This document shows positions 1-10,814 of a stretch of DNA of 64,000 bases, piece by piece. This stretch comes from an uncultured Clostridia bacterium (lineage in GTDB: Bacteria; Bacillota; Clostridia; Christensenellales; Aristaeellaceae). The position numbers and the translations under genes are program-made. Within the stretch, counting starts at the first letter, position 1, and the number at the start of each line of letters is the position of its first letter. The stretch spans positions 124,001 through 188,000 of the forward strand of contig CAKTXZ010000001.1 in the NCBI GenBank assembly GCA_934632155.1, read 5' to 3'. Below the pieces are notes generated by a model that was not told the origin of the DNA, made no database searches, and saw nothing but the letters and a program-made list of their open reading frames with translations.

Positions 1-312
1 CACGACGGAGGCGGAATACATCGGCGCGGCGGGCGTATGCTCGGGCGGCGTATGGCTCAGAAAACGCCAGCCGACGCCAAGCAGCAGCGCAATGCAGGCC
101 GCGGCGCGCAAAAATGCGGCCTTGCGGCGCTTTCTTCGCGTCAGCGCGGCGATTTGCGCCAGCGTTTTTTTCTGGTTCTCGTGATAGAGCGCCTCGGCCT
201 CCTCGGGCGTTACGTCGAACCGGCGGGCGCTCAGCGCCTGCTCCAACGCCTCGGTATCCTCGCGCGCGATGCGTTCGCAGGCCTGACGCAGCATAAATTC
301 CTGCTTTTTCAT
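1..312 (-). CDS. Anti-sigma-factor-like membrane protein, partial (N-terminal 104 residues)
   Basis: The start codon lies at 312 and overlaps the stop of the sigma-factor gene in an ATGA arrangement, so the two are translationally coupled. The reading frame runs off the window edge, so the C-terminal part is missing. The first 60 residues are charged and probably helical and cytoplasmic (start MKKQEFMLRQACERIA). A basic stretch RRKRRK follows, then a single hydrophobic segment at about residues 65-85, then a Pro/Thr-rich stretch that would be outside. A cytoplasmic head, one membrane span and an outer domain, encoded directly after an ECF sigma factor, is the usual layout of a cognate anti-sigma factor. 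No named domain is recognised, so the role is inferred from position and topology. Confidence 0.6.
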   Translation of the reverse strand, partial: MKKQEFMLRQACERIAREDTEALEQALSARRFDVTPEEAEALYHENQKKTLAQIAALTRRKRRKAAFLRAAACIALLLGVGWRFLSHTPPEHTPAAPMYSASVV

Positions 313-866
313 TCGTCCGCCCCCTCGTTTTTGAGCATTTCGGCCAGATGCTTGCGCGCACGGCTCAGGTGCACGCGGACGGAAACCTCCCGCAGCCCCG
401 TTTCCGCCGCGATTTCCGCGTCGGTCAGCTCCCGGAAGTATTTCATCAGCATGATTTCCTTTTCACGCTCCGGCAGGCGGCGAATCGCTTCGGCGATCCT
501 GCGCACGCCCGCGCGCTCCAGCAGCCCGTCCTCCACGCGCCCGCTTCCGGCCAAATCCTCCATGGCGACGCTGCCGTCAATCCGCTCGCGCTGCCTGCGG
601 TTGAATTGATTGATGGCGCAGTGTCTCACTGTAGTGACAAGGTAGGCCTTCAATTTGTTACACGGGAAGGCGCGCAGCAGTGAAATTTTCTTGCTCAGCG
701 CAATGATTGCGTCGCTGACCGCATCCTGCGCGGCCTCCGCGCCGCGGAGAATCTGCAGCGCCTGCGCGTACATCAGCCGGTGATAATCCATATACAGCGA
801 TTCCAGAAAACGCCGGTCGTCTTCGTTTTCCGTCGCCAGAAAAATAACGAACAGGGGAAAGGGCAT
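309..866 (-). CDS. ECF-type RNA polymerase sigma factor
   Basis: A 185-residue sigma-70 family protein with only regions 2 and 4. Region 2 (about residues 24-95) carries the core-binding and -10-recognition helices and ends in NQFNRRQRERI. Region 4 (about 125-178) has RRLPEREKEIMLMKYFRELTD followed by a helix-turn-helix with SVRVHLSRARK. Such factors redirect RNA polymerase to a small regulon in response to an envelope or other signal relayed by the anti-sigma factor encoded just after it. The start at 866 has an AAGG-type ribosome site just upstream. A good housekeeping promoter lies at 898-926, so expression need not depend on autoregulation. The signal and regulon cannot be read from the sequence. 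Confidence 0.85.
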   Translation of the reverse strand: MPFPLFVIFLATENEDDRRFLESLYMDYHRLMYAQALQILRGAEAAQDAVSDAIIALSKKISLLRAFPCNKLKAYLVTTVRHCAINQFNRRQRERIDGSVAMEDLAGSGRVEDGLLERAGVRRIAEAIRRLPEREKEIMLMKYFRELTDAEIAAETGLREVSVRVHLSRARKHLAEMLKNEGADE

Positions 867-897
867 GGGCGCTCATCCTTTCGGGCAGATTGCTTTC

Positions 898-926
898 ATT
901 ATGCCAGCGGGCGCGGATTTTGTCAA
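898..926 (-). promoter_or_regulatory. Sigma-A type promoter of the ECF sigma operon
   Basis: Reading the minus strand, TTGACA (926-921) is separated by 17 bp from CATAAT (903-898). Transcription would start near 891, about 25 nt before the sigma-factor start codon. Confidence 0.7.
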
Positions 927-1023
927 ACGCCGCGGCTCCAAACGGTTTTTACCATCTAAAACGGGCAAATTCTTCGCGGCGGGCAGGAAAAAGGGGAAGA
1001 ATCGGCGTATAAGCGAAAAATGA

Positions 1024-1701
1024 ATGCTGTATACGAAGGCGAGCGTGGGATGTGTGGATGCGCGGCGGGAAATTGCGCGGGAAAAATTGATTGTGATTGT
1101 GCGCGGGCTGCCGCCGGAGCATCTGGCCCCGTTGGCCGAGGCGCTGTATCGCGGCGGCGTGCGGCTGATGGAGATTACCTTTGACCAGTCGCGTCCGGAA
1201 AGCTTCGCCCAAACGGCGGCGGGCGTCGCCCTGCTGCGCGACGCGTTTGCCGGGCGCATTATCCCGGGCGCGGGTACGGTGATGACGCAGGAGCAGCTGG
1301 CGCTGGCGCACCGCGCGGGCGCGGCCTATATTGTTTCGCCGCATACCGATGCGGAAATCATCCGCGGCGCGAAGGAACGCGGGCTGGCCGCTATTCCGGG
1401 CGCCACAACGCCGACGGAGGTCGTGCGCGCCTATGCGCTGGGCGCTGATTTTATCAAAATTTTTCCGCTGCAGCAGCTTGGCCCGGGCTATATTCGGGCG
1501 CTCAGGGCCCCGCTGAGCCATATCCCCATGCTGGCTGTGGGCAATGTGACGCTGGAGACGGCGGGGGAATACATGCGCTGTGGCGCGGACGGCGTGTGCG
1601 TGGGCGGACAGCTGGTCAACCGGCAATGGATCGAGGAAAAGCAATGGGATAAAATAACAGCCTGTGCGGCTGAAATGGTAAGGGTGGTGCATCAGAAATG
1701 A
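1024..1701 (+). CDS. eda: KDPG/KHG aldolase (2-dehydro-3-deoxy-phosphogluconate aldolase)
   Basis: Class I aldolase that cleaves 2-keto-3-deoxy-6-phosphogluconate to pyruvate and glyceraldehyde 3-phosphate in the cytosol. The Schiff-base lysine is Lys145 in the motif GADFIKIFP. The motif RLMEITFDQ carries the catalytic-site glutamate, and the glycine-rich PGAGTVMT and VGNVTLE stretches are typical of the family. The length (225 aa as drawn) is normal. The ATG at 1024 has a poor ribosome site. GTG codons at 1045 and 1054 are possible alternatives, since conserved sequence begins at about residue 14. It overlaps kdgK by the 4-bp ATGA, so the pair is co-translated and forms the KDG to pyruvate branch used for uronates and pectin. 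Confidence 0.9.
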   Translation: MLYTKASVGCVDARREIAREKLIVIVRGLPPEHLAPLAEALYRGGVRLMEITFDQSRPESFAQTAAGVALLRDAFAGRIIPGAGTVMTQEQLALAHRAGAAYIVSPHTDAEIIRGAKERGLAAIPGATTPTEVVRAYALGADFIKIFPLQQLGPGYIRALRAPLSHIPMLAVGNVTLETAGEYMRCGADGVCVGGQLVNRQWIEEKQWDKITACAAEMVRVVHQK

Positions 1702-2720
1702 AGGCGGTTTGCTTTGGCGAGATCATGCTCCGGCTCAATCCGGAGGGATACCTGCGTTTTCCGCAGACGACGCGCTTTGAGGCGACCTATGGCGGCGGCG
1801 AGGCGAACGTGGCTGTTTCGCTGGCGAATTACGGCGACGAGGCGGCGTTTGTTTCCGCCGTTCCCGCGCACGAGATTGGCCAGAACGCGGTCAACGCGCT
1901 GCGCCAATTCGGCGTGGATACGCGCGGCATGCTGCGGCAGGGGCCGCGGCTGGGCGTCTATTATTGCGAAAAGGGCGCGTCGCAACGCGGCAGCAAGGTG
2001 ATCTACGATCGCGCGGGCTCCTCGATTGCGCTGTCCAAGCGCGGCGATTACGATTGGGAAAAGCTGCTTCACGGCGCGGATTGGTTTCATTTTACGGGCA
2101 TTACGCCCGCGCTGGGCGGCGAGCTGCCGGATATCTGTCTGGATGCGCTCAAGGTTTGCCGGGAAAAGGGAATCACCGTATCCTGTGATCTGAACTACCG
2201 CGGTAAGCTCTGGACGCGTGAGCAGGCGGGCGAGGTCATGAGCCGACTGATGCCCTATGTGAACGTCTGCATCGCCAATGAGGAGGACGCAAAGGACGTG
2301 TTCGGCATCGCGGCGGAGCATACCGACGTGAACAGCGGCAAGCTGAACCGCGAAGGCTATGTATCCGTGGCGCAGCAGCTGATGCAGCGCTTTGGCTTCC
2401 GCTATGTCGCCATCACGCTGCGCGGCTCCATTTCCGCGTCGGATAACAACTGGAGCGGCATGCTCTACGACGGCAAGCAGGCGTATTTCGCCAAGAATTA
2501 TCTCATCCACATCACCGACCGCGTGGGCGGCGGCGACAGCTTCGGCGGCGGCCTGATTCACGCGATGAATCAATGGCCGGGCGATTGCCAGAAGGCAATC
2601 GAATACGCCGTGGCGGCTTCCTGCCTGAAGCAGACGATCGAATTTGATTTCAATCATGCCTCCGAAAAGGAGGTGCTGGCGCTGGCGGGCGGCAACGCGT
2701 CCGGCCGTGTGCAGCGCTGA
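1698..2720 (+). CDS. kdgK: 2-keto-3-deoxygluconate kinase (PfkB family)
   Basis: Ribokinase-family sugar kinase of 340 residues. The N-terminus (MKAVCFGEIMLRLNPEG) and the early glycine motif TYGGGEANVAVSLA are characteristic of KDG kinases. The ATP/anion-hole motif GGGDSFGGG lies at about residues 277-285 and supplies the catalytic aspartate. With the aldolase encoded directly upstream (ATGA overlap) it phosphorylates KDG to KDPG for cleavage. No other uronate genes are present here, so KDG is presumably made elsewhere. Two hairpin terminators follow. Confidence 0.9.
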   Translation: MKAVCFGEIMLRLNPEGYLRFPQTTRFEATYGGGEANVAVSLANYGDEAAFVSAVPAHEIGQNAVNALRQFGVDTRGMLRQGPRLGVYYCEKGASQRGSKVIYDRAGSSIALSKRGDYDWEKLLHGADWFHFTGITPALGGELPDICLDALKVCREKGITVSCDLNYRGKLWTREQAGEVMSRLMPYVNVCIANEEDAKDVFGIAAEHTDVNSGKLNREGYVSVAQQLMQRFGFRYVAITLRGSISASDNNWSGMLYDGKQAYFAKNYLIHITDRVGGGDSFGGGLIHAMNQWPGDCQKAIEYAVAASCLKQTIEFDFNHASEKEVLALAGGNASGRVQR

Positions 2721-2752
2721 ACGAGCCGCTTGACGTAAGGACTAAGCGCCGT

Positions 2753-2789
2753 GCGCCGTCGCATATGTTTTTTCATGCGGCGGCGCTTT
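2753..2789 (+). terminator. Probable terminator of eda-kdgK
   Basis: A 12-bp stem (2753-2764 with 2775-2786, one G-T pair) closes a T-rich 10-nt loop and is followed by TTTGGTTTGG, a modest U-tract. Confidence 0.6.
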
Positions 2790-2909
2790 GGTTTGGTAAC
2801 GCGGCGCTGCCGGGTGCCGTTGCTCGATTGCATCGGGGCAAAAACGCGCCTTGCATATTGCCTTATTGAGCATGATAGGCCAGGGATGGCCTTCAAGCCT
2901 TCGGACATA

Positions 2910-2950
2910 AAAAACGCGACCGATTCATCCCGAAACGGTCGCGTTTTTTT
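2910..2950. terminator. Bidirectional intrinsic terminator
   Basis: Thirteen-base arms with AACGCGACCG at the 5' side and CGGTCGCGTT at the 3' side, flanked by A-runs on the left and a T7 run on the right. It can stop transcripts arriving from either strand, and mainly serves the minus-strand lipoprotein gene. Confidence 0.85.
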
Positions 2951-3041
2951 CTTTTGCGGGGCGTCGAAACGCTTTTCAGCGCCCTGCGCGCAGAGGCAGC
3001 CGCCCCTTTACGCTTCTTCACGCTCCCCGCAAGCTATCCAA

Positions 3042-4481
3042 TCAGGAGCCGATGGGATAGGAACCCTCGTACAGAACGCGGAGCGTGGCGGGCCCGGCAA
3101 CGCCGTCAATGGCCAGGCCGTGCGTGCGCTGGAACGCCTCGACGGCCTGCTTGGTGCCGTCGCCGTATTTACCGTCCACATTGCCGGTGTAGTAGCCCTG
3201 CTGGCGCAGCGCGTTTTGCATCCTTTCCACGGGCGTGCCGTAATAGCCGGGACGCAGGGTGAGGTTTACATAATCGCCCGACGGGTTGGGCGTAACCCGA
3301 ATGTAGGTGTTGGGCGGCAGCGGCGTAGGCGTACGGTAGGGCGTAACGGTGGGCCTGCGGGTGGGAACGGGGCGTGTTGTCGCCGCGGCGGCCGCAGATT
3401 TGGCGCTGGAGCTGTAGAGCTTGTTGAGCGTGCTCGTGCCCGCGCGGCCGTCCGCCGTCAGGCCGTTCGCGCGCTGGAAGGCCTTGACCGCCGCGACCGT
3501 ACCGTCGCCGAAATCGCCGTCGACCGTGCCGGTGTAATAGCCCAGCTTCTTCAGACGGCTCTGCAGCGTGCGTACGGCGTCGCCCTTGCTGCCTTTTTCC
3601 AGCGTTACGCCGCTGACGCCCGCAGAGGAGGACGTGGGCTTCGCGGAGGAGGAATAGAGCGCCTTGAGCGTGTCCGGGCCGGCGATGCCGTCTGAATAGG
3701 GGCAGTGGCGCTTCTGGAAGGCAATAACGGCCGCCTCGGTAGCGGAGCCGAAATCACCGTCCGCCTTGCCGGAGAGATAGCCCAGCTTAATCAGGCGCTC
3801 CTGCATCTGCTTGACCTTTGCGCCGGAATCGCCATAGCGCAGGTAGGTGTTGGCGGAATAGGAGGGCGTAGCGGTCGGCCGGGGTGTCGCCGTGGCGGCG
3901 GGCTTGGCCGTCGCGCGCGCGGAGGAAAGCTTCGCCATGGTGTTGCTGCCCACCTTGCCATCCACCGTCAGACCGTATTGCTTCTGGAAGGCCTTGACGG
4001 CCTTTTCGGTGCCTTCGCCGAAATCGCCGTCGACGTGGCCGGTGTAGAAGCCCAGATCCTTGAGCTTGCGCTGCACCTGCTTAACCGATTCGCCCTTGGA
4101 GCCCAGCTTCAGGGAACCCTGCGTCGTCGCGGCGGGCGTGGCGGAGTGCGCCGGTGCAGTTACAGAGGGCGCGGTGGCCCTAGAAATGGTGGAAAGCGGC
4201 CCGATCGTGGTGATTACCCACGGATTAACAGTCCCTGACACGGAGGTGGGCAGAGAAATCATGCCGCCGGTTGTACCGGCGAAGGGGTTGTCGGTCGTGG
4301 ACGCCGCTGTGGGCAGGCTCGGCACGGGTGTGGCGGGGTTATATTCGGGGAAAATGTTCGAGCCGCTTTGCTGGCCGTTGGTGGCAATATCATCCGGCTT
4401 AACGACGCAGCCGCTGAGCAGCGTCGCCGTAATAAGCAGCAGGGCAAGCAGCGTCAGCTTCAGGGCACGGCGGTGTTTCAT
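3042..4481 (-). CDS. Lipoprotein with four peptidoglycan-binding repeats
   Basis: A 479-residue exported protein. The start at 4481 is chosen over the longer frame (to 4649) because GGAAGG sits 6 nt upstream and a lipoprotein signal follows at once: basic MKHRRALK, a hydrophobic core, and the lipobox LLSGC. After a Thr/Pro/Ser-rich spacer come four PG_binding_1-type repeats of about 60 residues, each with a LGYYTG-VDGDFG-GT-AV-AFQ-GL-DG pattern, joined by Thr/Pro/Ala-rich linkers with TATPRPTATP-like runs. No catalytic domain (amidase, NlpC/P60, LytM or L,D-transpeptidase) is present. The likely role is anchoring or sensing at the cell wall. The second repeat carries an odd RHCPYSDG in place of the usual hydrophobic GL-DG. 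Confidence 0.85.
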   Translation of the reverse strand: MKHRRALKLTLLALLLITATLLSGCVVKPDDIATNGQQSGSNIFPEYNPATPVPSLPTAASTTDNPFAGTTGGMISLPTSVSGTVNPWVITTIGPLSTISRATAPSVTAPAHSATPAATTQGSLKLGSKGESVKQVQRKLKDLGFYTGHVDGDFGEGTEKAVKAFQKQYGLTVDGKVGSNTMAKLSSARATAKPAATATPRPTATPSYSANTYLRYGDSGAKVKQMQERLIKLGYLSGKADGDFGSATEAAVIAFQKRHCPYSDGIAGPDTLKALYSSSAKPTSSSAGVSGVTLEKGSKGDAVRTLQSRLKKLGYYTGTVDGDFGDGTVAAVKAFQRANGLTADGRAGTSTLNKLYSSSAKSAAAAATTRPVPTRRPTVTPYRTPTPLPPNTYIRVTPNPSGDYVNLTLRPGYYGTPVERMQNALRQQGYYTGNVDGKYGDGTKQAVEAFQRTHGLAIDGVAGPATLRVLYEGSYPIGS

Positions 4482-4639
4482 GATCATCCTTCCTTCCAGA
4501 TCGATGCAATTCTCCGGAAAAGCATCCTCATCACTTAAGACGAAGCAGAGGACGAATTTGTTCCGCAAAATTGGAAATAATTTTACATCGGGGCCACGTC
4601 TCCTCGCGCGAAGGGGCACGAAGACATTCATCCTTCTAT

Positions 4640-4668
4640 AGCATACCATAAATCATGACGAAATACAA
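4640..4668 (-). promoter_or_regulatory. Possible promoter of the peptidoglycan-binding lipoprotein gene
   Basis: On the minus strand TTGTAT (4668-4663) is followed after 17 bp by TATGCT (4645-4640). It would give a leader of about 150 nt before the start codon. No known riboswitch was recognised in that leader. Confidence 0.5.
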
Positions 4669-4724
4669 TCACTTTCCTGCCGACAGATTTCGTCAAAACT
4701 GCGAAAAAAGTTTTGGAAAAGGGC

Positions 4725-4752
4725 TTGACAAACGGCGAAGGCGTGGTAAAAT
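4725..4752 (+). promoter_or_regulatory. clpB promoter
   Basis: Consensus TTGACA (4725-4730), a 16-bp spacer, and TAAAAT (4747-4752) preceded by TGG. Transcription should begin near 4759-4760, immediately before the CtsR operator. Confidence 0.8.
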
Positions 4753-4761
4753 ATGCTTGAA

Positions 4762-4778
4762 GGTCAAAGAAAGTCAAA
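4762..4778 (+). promoter_or_regulatory. CtsR operator
   Basis: GGTCAAA-GAA-AGTCAAA is a full match to the CtsR direct-repeat consensus (A/G)GTCAAA-NAN-(A/G)GTCAAA. It covers the transcription start of clpB, the usual repressing position. ctsR itself is not in this window. Confidence 0.88.
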
Positions 4779-4831
4779 ATTCAAGACCTTCGATGTGAAT
4801 TTGAAATTCTCACGGAAATGAGGAATGTGCA

Positions 4832-7429
<2,598 letters not shown>

Positions 7430-7448
7430 GCAAAAAAACAGCAAAGCA

Positions 7449-7504
7449 AACGGGCGGTGGATCCTCCATCCGGAGAGTCCTCCGCCCGTTCTTTTGCATT
7501 CAAA
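7449..7504. terminator. Bidirectional terminator between clpB and the two-component operon
   Basis: AACGGGCGG (7449-7457) pairs with CCGCCCGTT (7492-7500), with inner GGATCCTCC/GGAG complementarity, followed by CTTTT. The left flank is A-rich, so it also serves the convergent minus-strand operon. Confidence 0.75.
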
Positions 7505-7519
7505 GTGCGCTTTGTTTTT

Positions 7520-9091
7520 TTAGGTGGCGGTGCTGCGGAACTCGGCGGGCGTGAGCCCGGTCTGCTTTTTGAAGCTTTGGTTAAAATATTTGGCCGAGCA
7601 AAAGCCCGTCTGCGCGGCGATATCCGAGATTTTGAGGTTTGTGCCGACGAGCAGCTGGCGCGCCGCGTTGATGCGCACCTCGTTGAGGTGGTTGAGGATG
7701 TTCTTGCCTGTGTGCATCTTGTAAAACCGTGAAATATAGGCGGGGCTGTAATGCGTGTCCGCCGCGATGAGGGTGAGGGAGATATCCTCCTGATAATGGG
7801 CCTGAATGAAGGCGTCGATCCTGCGCACAAGCCATTGTCCCATATCCTGCTGCGCCGCCGCGCGCCGTTCAAACAGCCGGCAGAGCATTGCGCGCGCCCG
7901 CTGGCGCAGCTGACGGCCTGAAAGGCTGCGCGGCTGCTGCCAAAGCGCGGCCTGCGCGGCGAGCGCGTCGTCGGCGCCGAAGGTTTGCTGCGCGGAGAGG
8001 GCGAGAAAGGCGATGGCCGTGCGCAGCGCGGAGGCTGCGGCGACGGAGGGCGGCGCCTGCGTATCCAGAAACGCCGTGCCCGCGTCGAAGGCGGAGAGAC
8101 ATTCCTCCTGCTTCCCCTGACGCAGGAATTCCCACAGCGCGTTCAGCTCTTCCATGGCGGGGTAGGTTGGCGAACGCTCCGCGTTTTCGCTTTCTTCCGA
8201 GAACAGCTTTAGCCCGCCCGGCTCCATGCGGTCGATCAGGAGCAGGGCGGTGCGGTATTGCGCGTGCAGGCTTTCCCATGCGGCGAAATGATCGCTCATG
8301 GCGATGGTGAGCCGCCCGCTTGCGCGCTCCTCGCTTTGGCGCAGCAGCGTTTCAGCCGTTTCGGTGATATGGGCGAGAAGACGCTTTTCTTCGCCGTCCG
8401 TTTGCAGCAGAAGGGCGGCGCAGGCGTCCAGGGTGAAATCGAAAACCTCCACGCCCAGCGGCTGAAGCTCCCGGCGCAGAAAGGCGGCGGCCTGCTGCAG
8501 CGCGTCGTCCGCGTGGAGAAGCGAATTTTCCTCCATGCGGCATACCAGCAGCAGCGTCGGTCTGGCTCGCGAAACCACGTCGGGACGAAAGGCCTGTAGC
8601 GTTTCCTCAGCCGCCTGCGTGCCCAGAATGACCTCGCGCCGGATAATCAGCCGGTTCAGCCCGGCGGAGATCTTTTCCAGATCCGCGCTCATGCGCAGCA
8701 TTTCGCTTTGCTTGGCGACCTCCGCCTCGATGGCGGCGACGTGCTTTTGGACAGTGGCGAGAATGGTTTCGTAATCCTCGATTTTGAGCAGATAATCCAC
8801 CTGATCGTAATGCAGCGCCTGATAGGTATAGTTGAAATCGCCGTGCGCGGTGAGCAGAATCACATGGCAGAAGGGCCATTCGCGCTTGATGCGCTTCATC
8901 AGCTCAAGCCCGTTCATGCCGGGCATGGCGATGTCGGTCATGACCAGATCAAAGCGCATGCTTTCCAGCAGCGCAATGGCCTGTGCGCCGCTGTAGGCGC
9001 GGTAAATTTCGATATCCAGCGCGCCGCGCAGATAGCCGTAGAGCGAATTGACGATTCGTTCCTCATCGTCCACCAGCATCATGCGAATCAA
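7520..9091 (-). CDS. YesN-type response regulator with AraC DNA-binding domain
   Basis: A 523-residue transcription factor. The receiver domain (1-120) has the acidic pair in LVDDEE, phosphoacceptor Asp53 in DLVMTDIAMPGMNG, and the conserved lysine in DYLLK. A long middle region (about 130-400) without a recognised fold is typical of YesN proteins. Two AraC helix-turn-helix motifs occupy the last 100 residues (DISLTLIAADTHYSPAYISRFYK and ISDIAAQTGFCSAKYFNQSFKK). The start is taken as the TTG at 9091 because GGAGGGAGG lies 8 nt upstream. The next ATG, three codons in, has no ribosome site at a proper distance. It overlaps the kinase gene by 29 nt. It probably activates the sugar transporter encoded upstream. 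Confidence 0.9.
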   Translation of the reverse strand: MIRMMLVDDEERIVNSLYGYLRGALDIEIYRAYSGAQAIALLESMRFDLVMTDIAMPGMNGLELMKRIKREWPFCHVILLTAHGDFNYTYQALHYDQVDYLLKIEDYETILATVQKHVAAIEAEVAKQSEMLRMSADLEKISAGLNRLIIRREVILGTQAAEETLQAFRPDVVSRARPTLLLVCRMEENSLLHADDALQQAAAFLRRELQPLGVEVFDFTLDACAALLLQTDGEEKRLLAHITETAETLLRQSEERASGRLTIAMSDHFAAWESLHAQYRTALLLIDRMEPGGLKLFSEESENAERSPTYPAMEELNALWEFLRQGKQEECLSAFDAGTAFLDTQAPPSVAAASALRTAIAFLALSAQQTFGADDALAAQAALWQQPRSLSGRQLRQRARAMLCRLFERRAAAQQDMGQWLVRRIDAFIQAHYQEDISLTLIAADTHYSPAYISRFYKMHTGKNILNHLNEVRINAARQLLVGTNLKISDIAAQTGFCSAKYFNQSFKKQTGLTPAEFRSTAT

Positions 9092-10814
9092 GCGCGTCGC
9101 CTCCCTCCAACGGTTCGATGTGAATGGCGCAGCCCAGCCCGCCCATTTTGCTGCGGTAAAGCAGCAGCCGGCTTTGGCGGTTATAGACAAACTGCAGCCG
9201 CTTTTGAATATTGACCAGCGCGATGCCGCCGTTTTGTTCCGTTTCGCCGCTGTCGACGCGCCTTTGCAGGGAAAGCAGCGCCTCGTCCGTCAGCGATTGG
9301 CCGTTGTCCTCCACCCGGATTTCCAGCGCGCCGCCGTGCAGCGTTTCAAACGATACGGCGATGACGCCGTTTTCCATGGCCTTCATGCCGTGGCCAAAGG
9401 CATTCTCGATCAACGGCTGCAGAATCAGCCGCGGCACGCGCAGGGACAGCCTGTCCTCGGGGCATTGGTCAAATTTCACCGTGACGGCATGCGAGAAGCG
9501 AATTTGCTGAATTTGGGCGTACGCCTGCGCATGATCGATTTCCTCCTGCAAAAGGGCGTATTCCTGCCCGGAGCAGGTGATGTAGCGCAGATATTTGCCC
9601 AGCAGCCCGGAAAGCTGAATCGCCTGATCGTATTCCTCGTCATAGAGCATGGCGCGCAGAATAAAATAGGAATTATAGAGGAAATGCGGGTTGATTTGAT
9701 ACTGCATCTGCTTGAGCTCCGCCTTGGAATGAAGCAGACGCAGCTCGTATTCACGCTCGATCAGCGTTTGAATTTTTTCGGCCATTTGATTGAATTGATT
9801 GAACATGTCGGTGAATTCGCTGCTCCATGTGGGGGCGATGCGCGTGCTGAAATCGCCCATGCGAATCTGCCGCAGGGCCGCCTGCGTGCGGCGCAGGGGA
9901 CGGTCGATGAGAAAATACATCAGCATGATAACGCCCACGGCAGCCAGCAGAATCAGGACGTAATTGAAAATAATTCGCTGCTGGTAGCTGCGCATCTGGC
10001 CGGAAATCTTCTCGGCCGGCGTAATTTTGCATACGGCGGCCTCGGCGTCCTCCACATACGACCAGGTGACCAGATAACGCTGCCGGTTCTCCGTGATATA
10101 GGCTGAGGATGCATCCGGCGAAATCATGCGGCCGACGGCGGAAAACGTAGTGGCTGGCAGCGTGCTGGCCGATCTGGCGAACAGCCGGGCGGAAAATGGG
10201 CCGGTGACATAAAGGCTCAAGCAGTTTTCGCGGCTTTCGCCCATGAAGCCCTCCAGATAGCGCTGCACGTTGAGCGGATTGAGCCGGAAGAGCACGCACA
10301 TGCTTTTCCCCATGTCGGTGATTTTGAAGCACAGCGAGCCGTCCAGATAGGTCAGCTGTTCGCTTGCCTTTTCCAGCAGCGGCTGGTTTTCATCGTCGGT
10401 GGAAATGTGGGACAGCGAGAGGCTGGTCGCCTTGCGGTCGGCGGAATGAAGGTACAGGGTGATATTGTTAATCAGGCTGTTGCTGCTTTGCAGCAGCAGA
10501 ATCTGCTGTTCGGCGTATTGCGCCGTTTGCGCGTAATCCGAATCGTAGCGCTGCATTTCCGCCAGAATGCTCAGCCGCTTGCTCAGCTGGCTGGTCAACA
10601 GGGAATAGCCCTGTGCTTTGAGCTGGCGAATATCCTGTCCCAGACGCGCGGCGATGGCGTCGCTTTCCGCCGTTTCGGCGTCAATCAGGCTTTTTTCAAA
10701 GTCGGCCAGCATATTGTTGCTGAAGGTCGCGGCCAGCGTGGCGATAATCGCCACGCAAACGACGACCAGCGTCAGGGCGACGGCCAGAATGGAATGCGAC
10801 CAGCGCTTGAACAT
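9063..10814 (-). CDS. YesM/LytS-type sensor histidine kinase
   Basis: Membrane sensor kinase of 583 residues. The start at 10814 is preferred over the longer frame (10877) because AAGGAAG lies 8 nt upstream and the first membrane span follows (LAVALTLVVVCVAIIATLA). An extracytoplasmic region of about 260 residues is followed by a second span (VLILLAAVGVIMLMYFLI), a HAMP linker, and a His_kinase domain with the motif QINPHFLYNS (phospho-acceptor His377). A HATPase domain with LIENAFGHGMK and NGGIALVNIQKRL completes it. It partners the response regulator encoded directly downstream and likely senses an extracellular sugar or the sugar-loaded binding protein. It has its own promoter at 10891-10919. 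Confidence 0.9.
   Translation of the reverse strand: MFKRWSHSILAVALTLVVVCVAIIATLAATFSNNMLADFEKSLIDAETAESDAIAARLGQDIRQLKAQGYSLLTSQLSKRLSILAEMQRYDSDYAQTAQYAEQQILLLQSSNSLINNITLYLHSADRKATSLSLSHISTDDENQPLLEKASEQLTYLDGSLCFKITDMGKSMCVLFRLNPLNVQRYLEGFMGESRENCLSLYVTGPFSARLFARSASTLPATTFSAVGRMISPDASSAYITENRQRYLVTWSYVEDAEAAVCKITPAEKISGQMRSYQQRIIFNYVLILLAAVGVIMLMYFLIDRPLRRTQAALRQIRMGDFSTRIAPTWSSEFTDMFNQFNQMAEKIQTLIEREYELRLLHSKAELKQMQYQINPHFLYNSYFILRAMLYDEEYDQAIQLSGLLGKYLRYITCSGQEYALLQEEIDHAQAYAQIQQIRFSHAVTVKFDQCPEDRLSLRVPRLILQPLIENAFGHGMKAMENGVIAVSFETLHGGALEIRVEDNGQSLTDEALLSLQRRVDSGETEQNGGIALVNIQKRLQFVYNRQSRLLLYRSKMGGLGCAIHIEPLEGGDALDSHDAGGR

Larger units (their letters stand above)
2721..3041. other. Intergenic region between convergent genes
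   Basis: This 321-bp gap separates kdgK (plus) from the peptidoglycan-binding lipoprotein gene (minus). It contains the two terminators listed separately. No supported reading frame or promoter is seen in it. Confidence 0.6.
4482..4831. other. Divergent intergenic region of the lipoprotein gene and clpB
   Basis: A 350-bp gap holding back-to-back promoters: the weak minus-strand one near 4640-4668 and the clpB promoter with its CtsR operator at 4725-4778. An inverted repeat, GAAGGTC (4759-4765) with GACCTTC (4785-4791), surrounds the CtsR site and could fold in the clpB leader. Confidence 0.6.
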
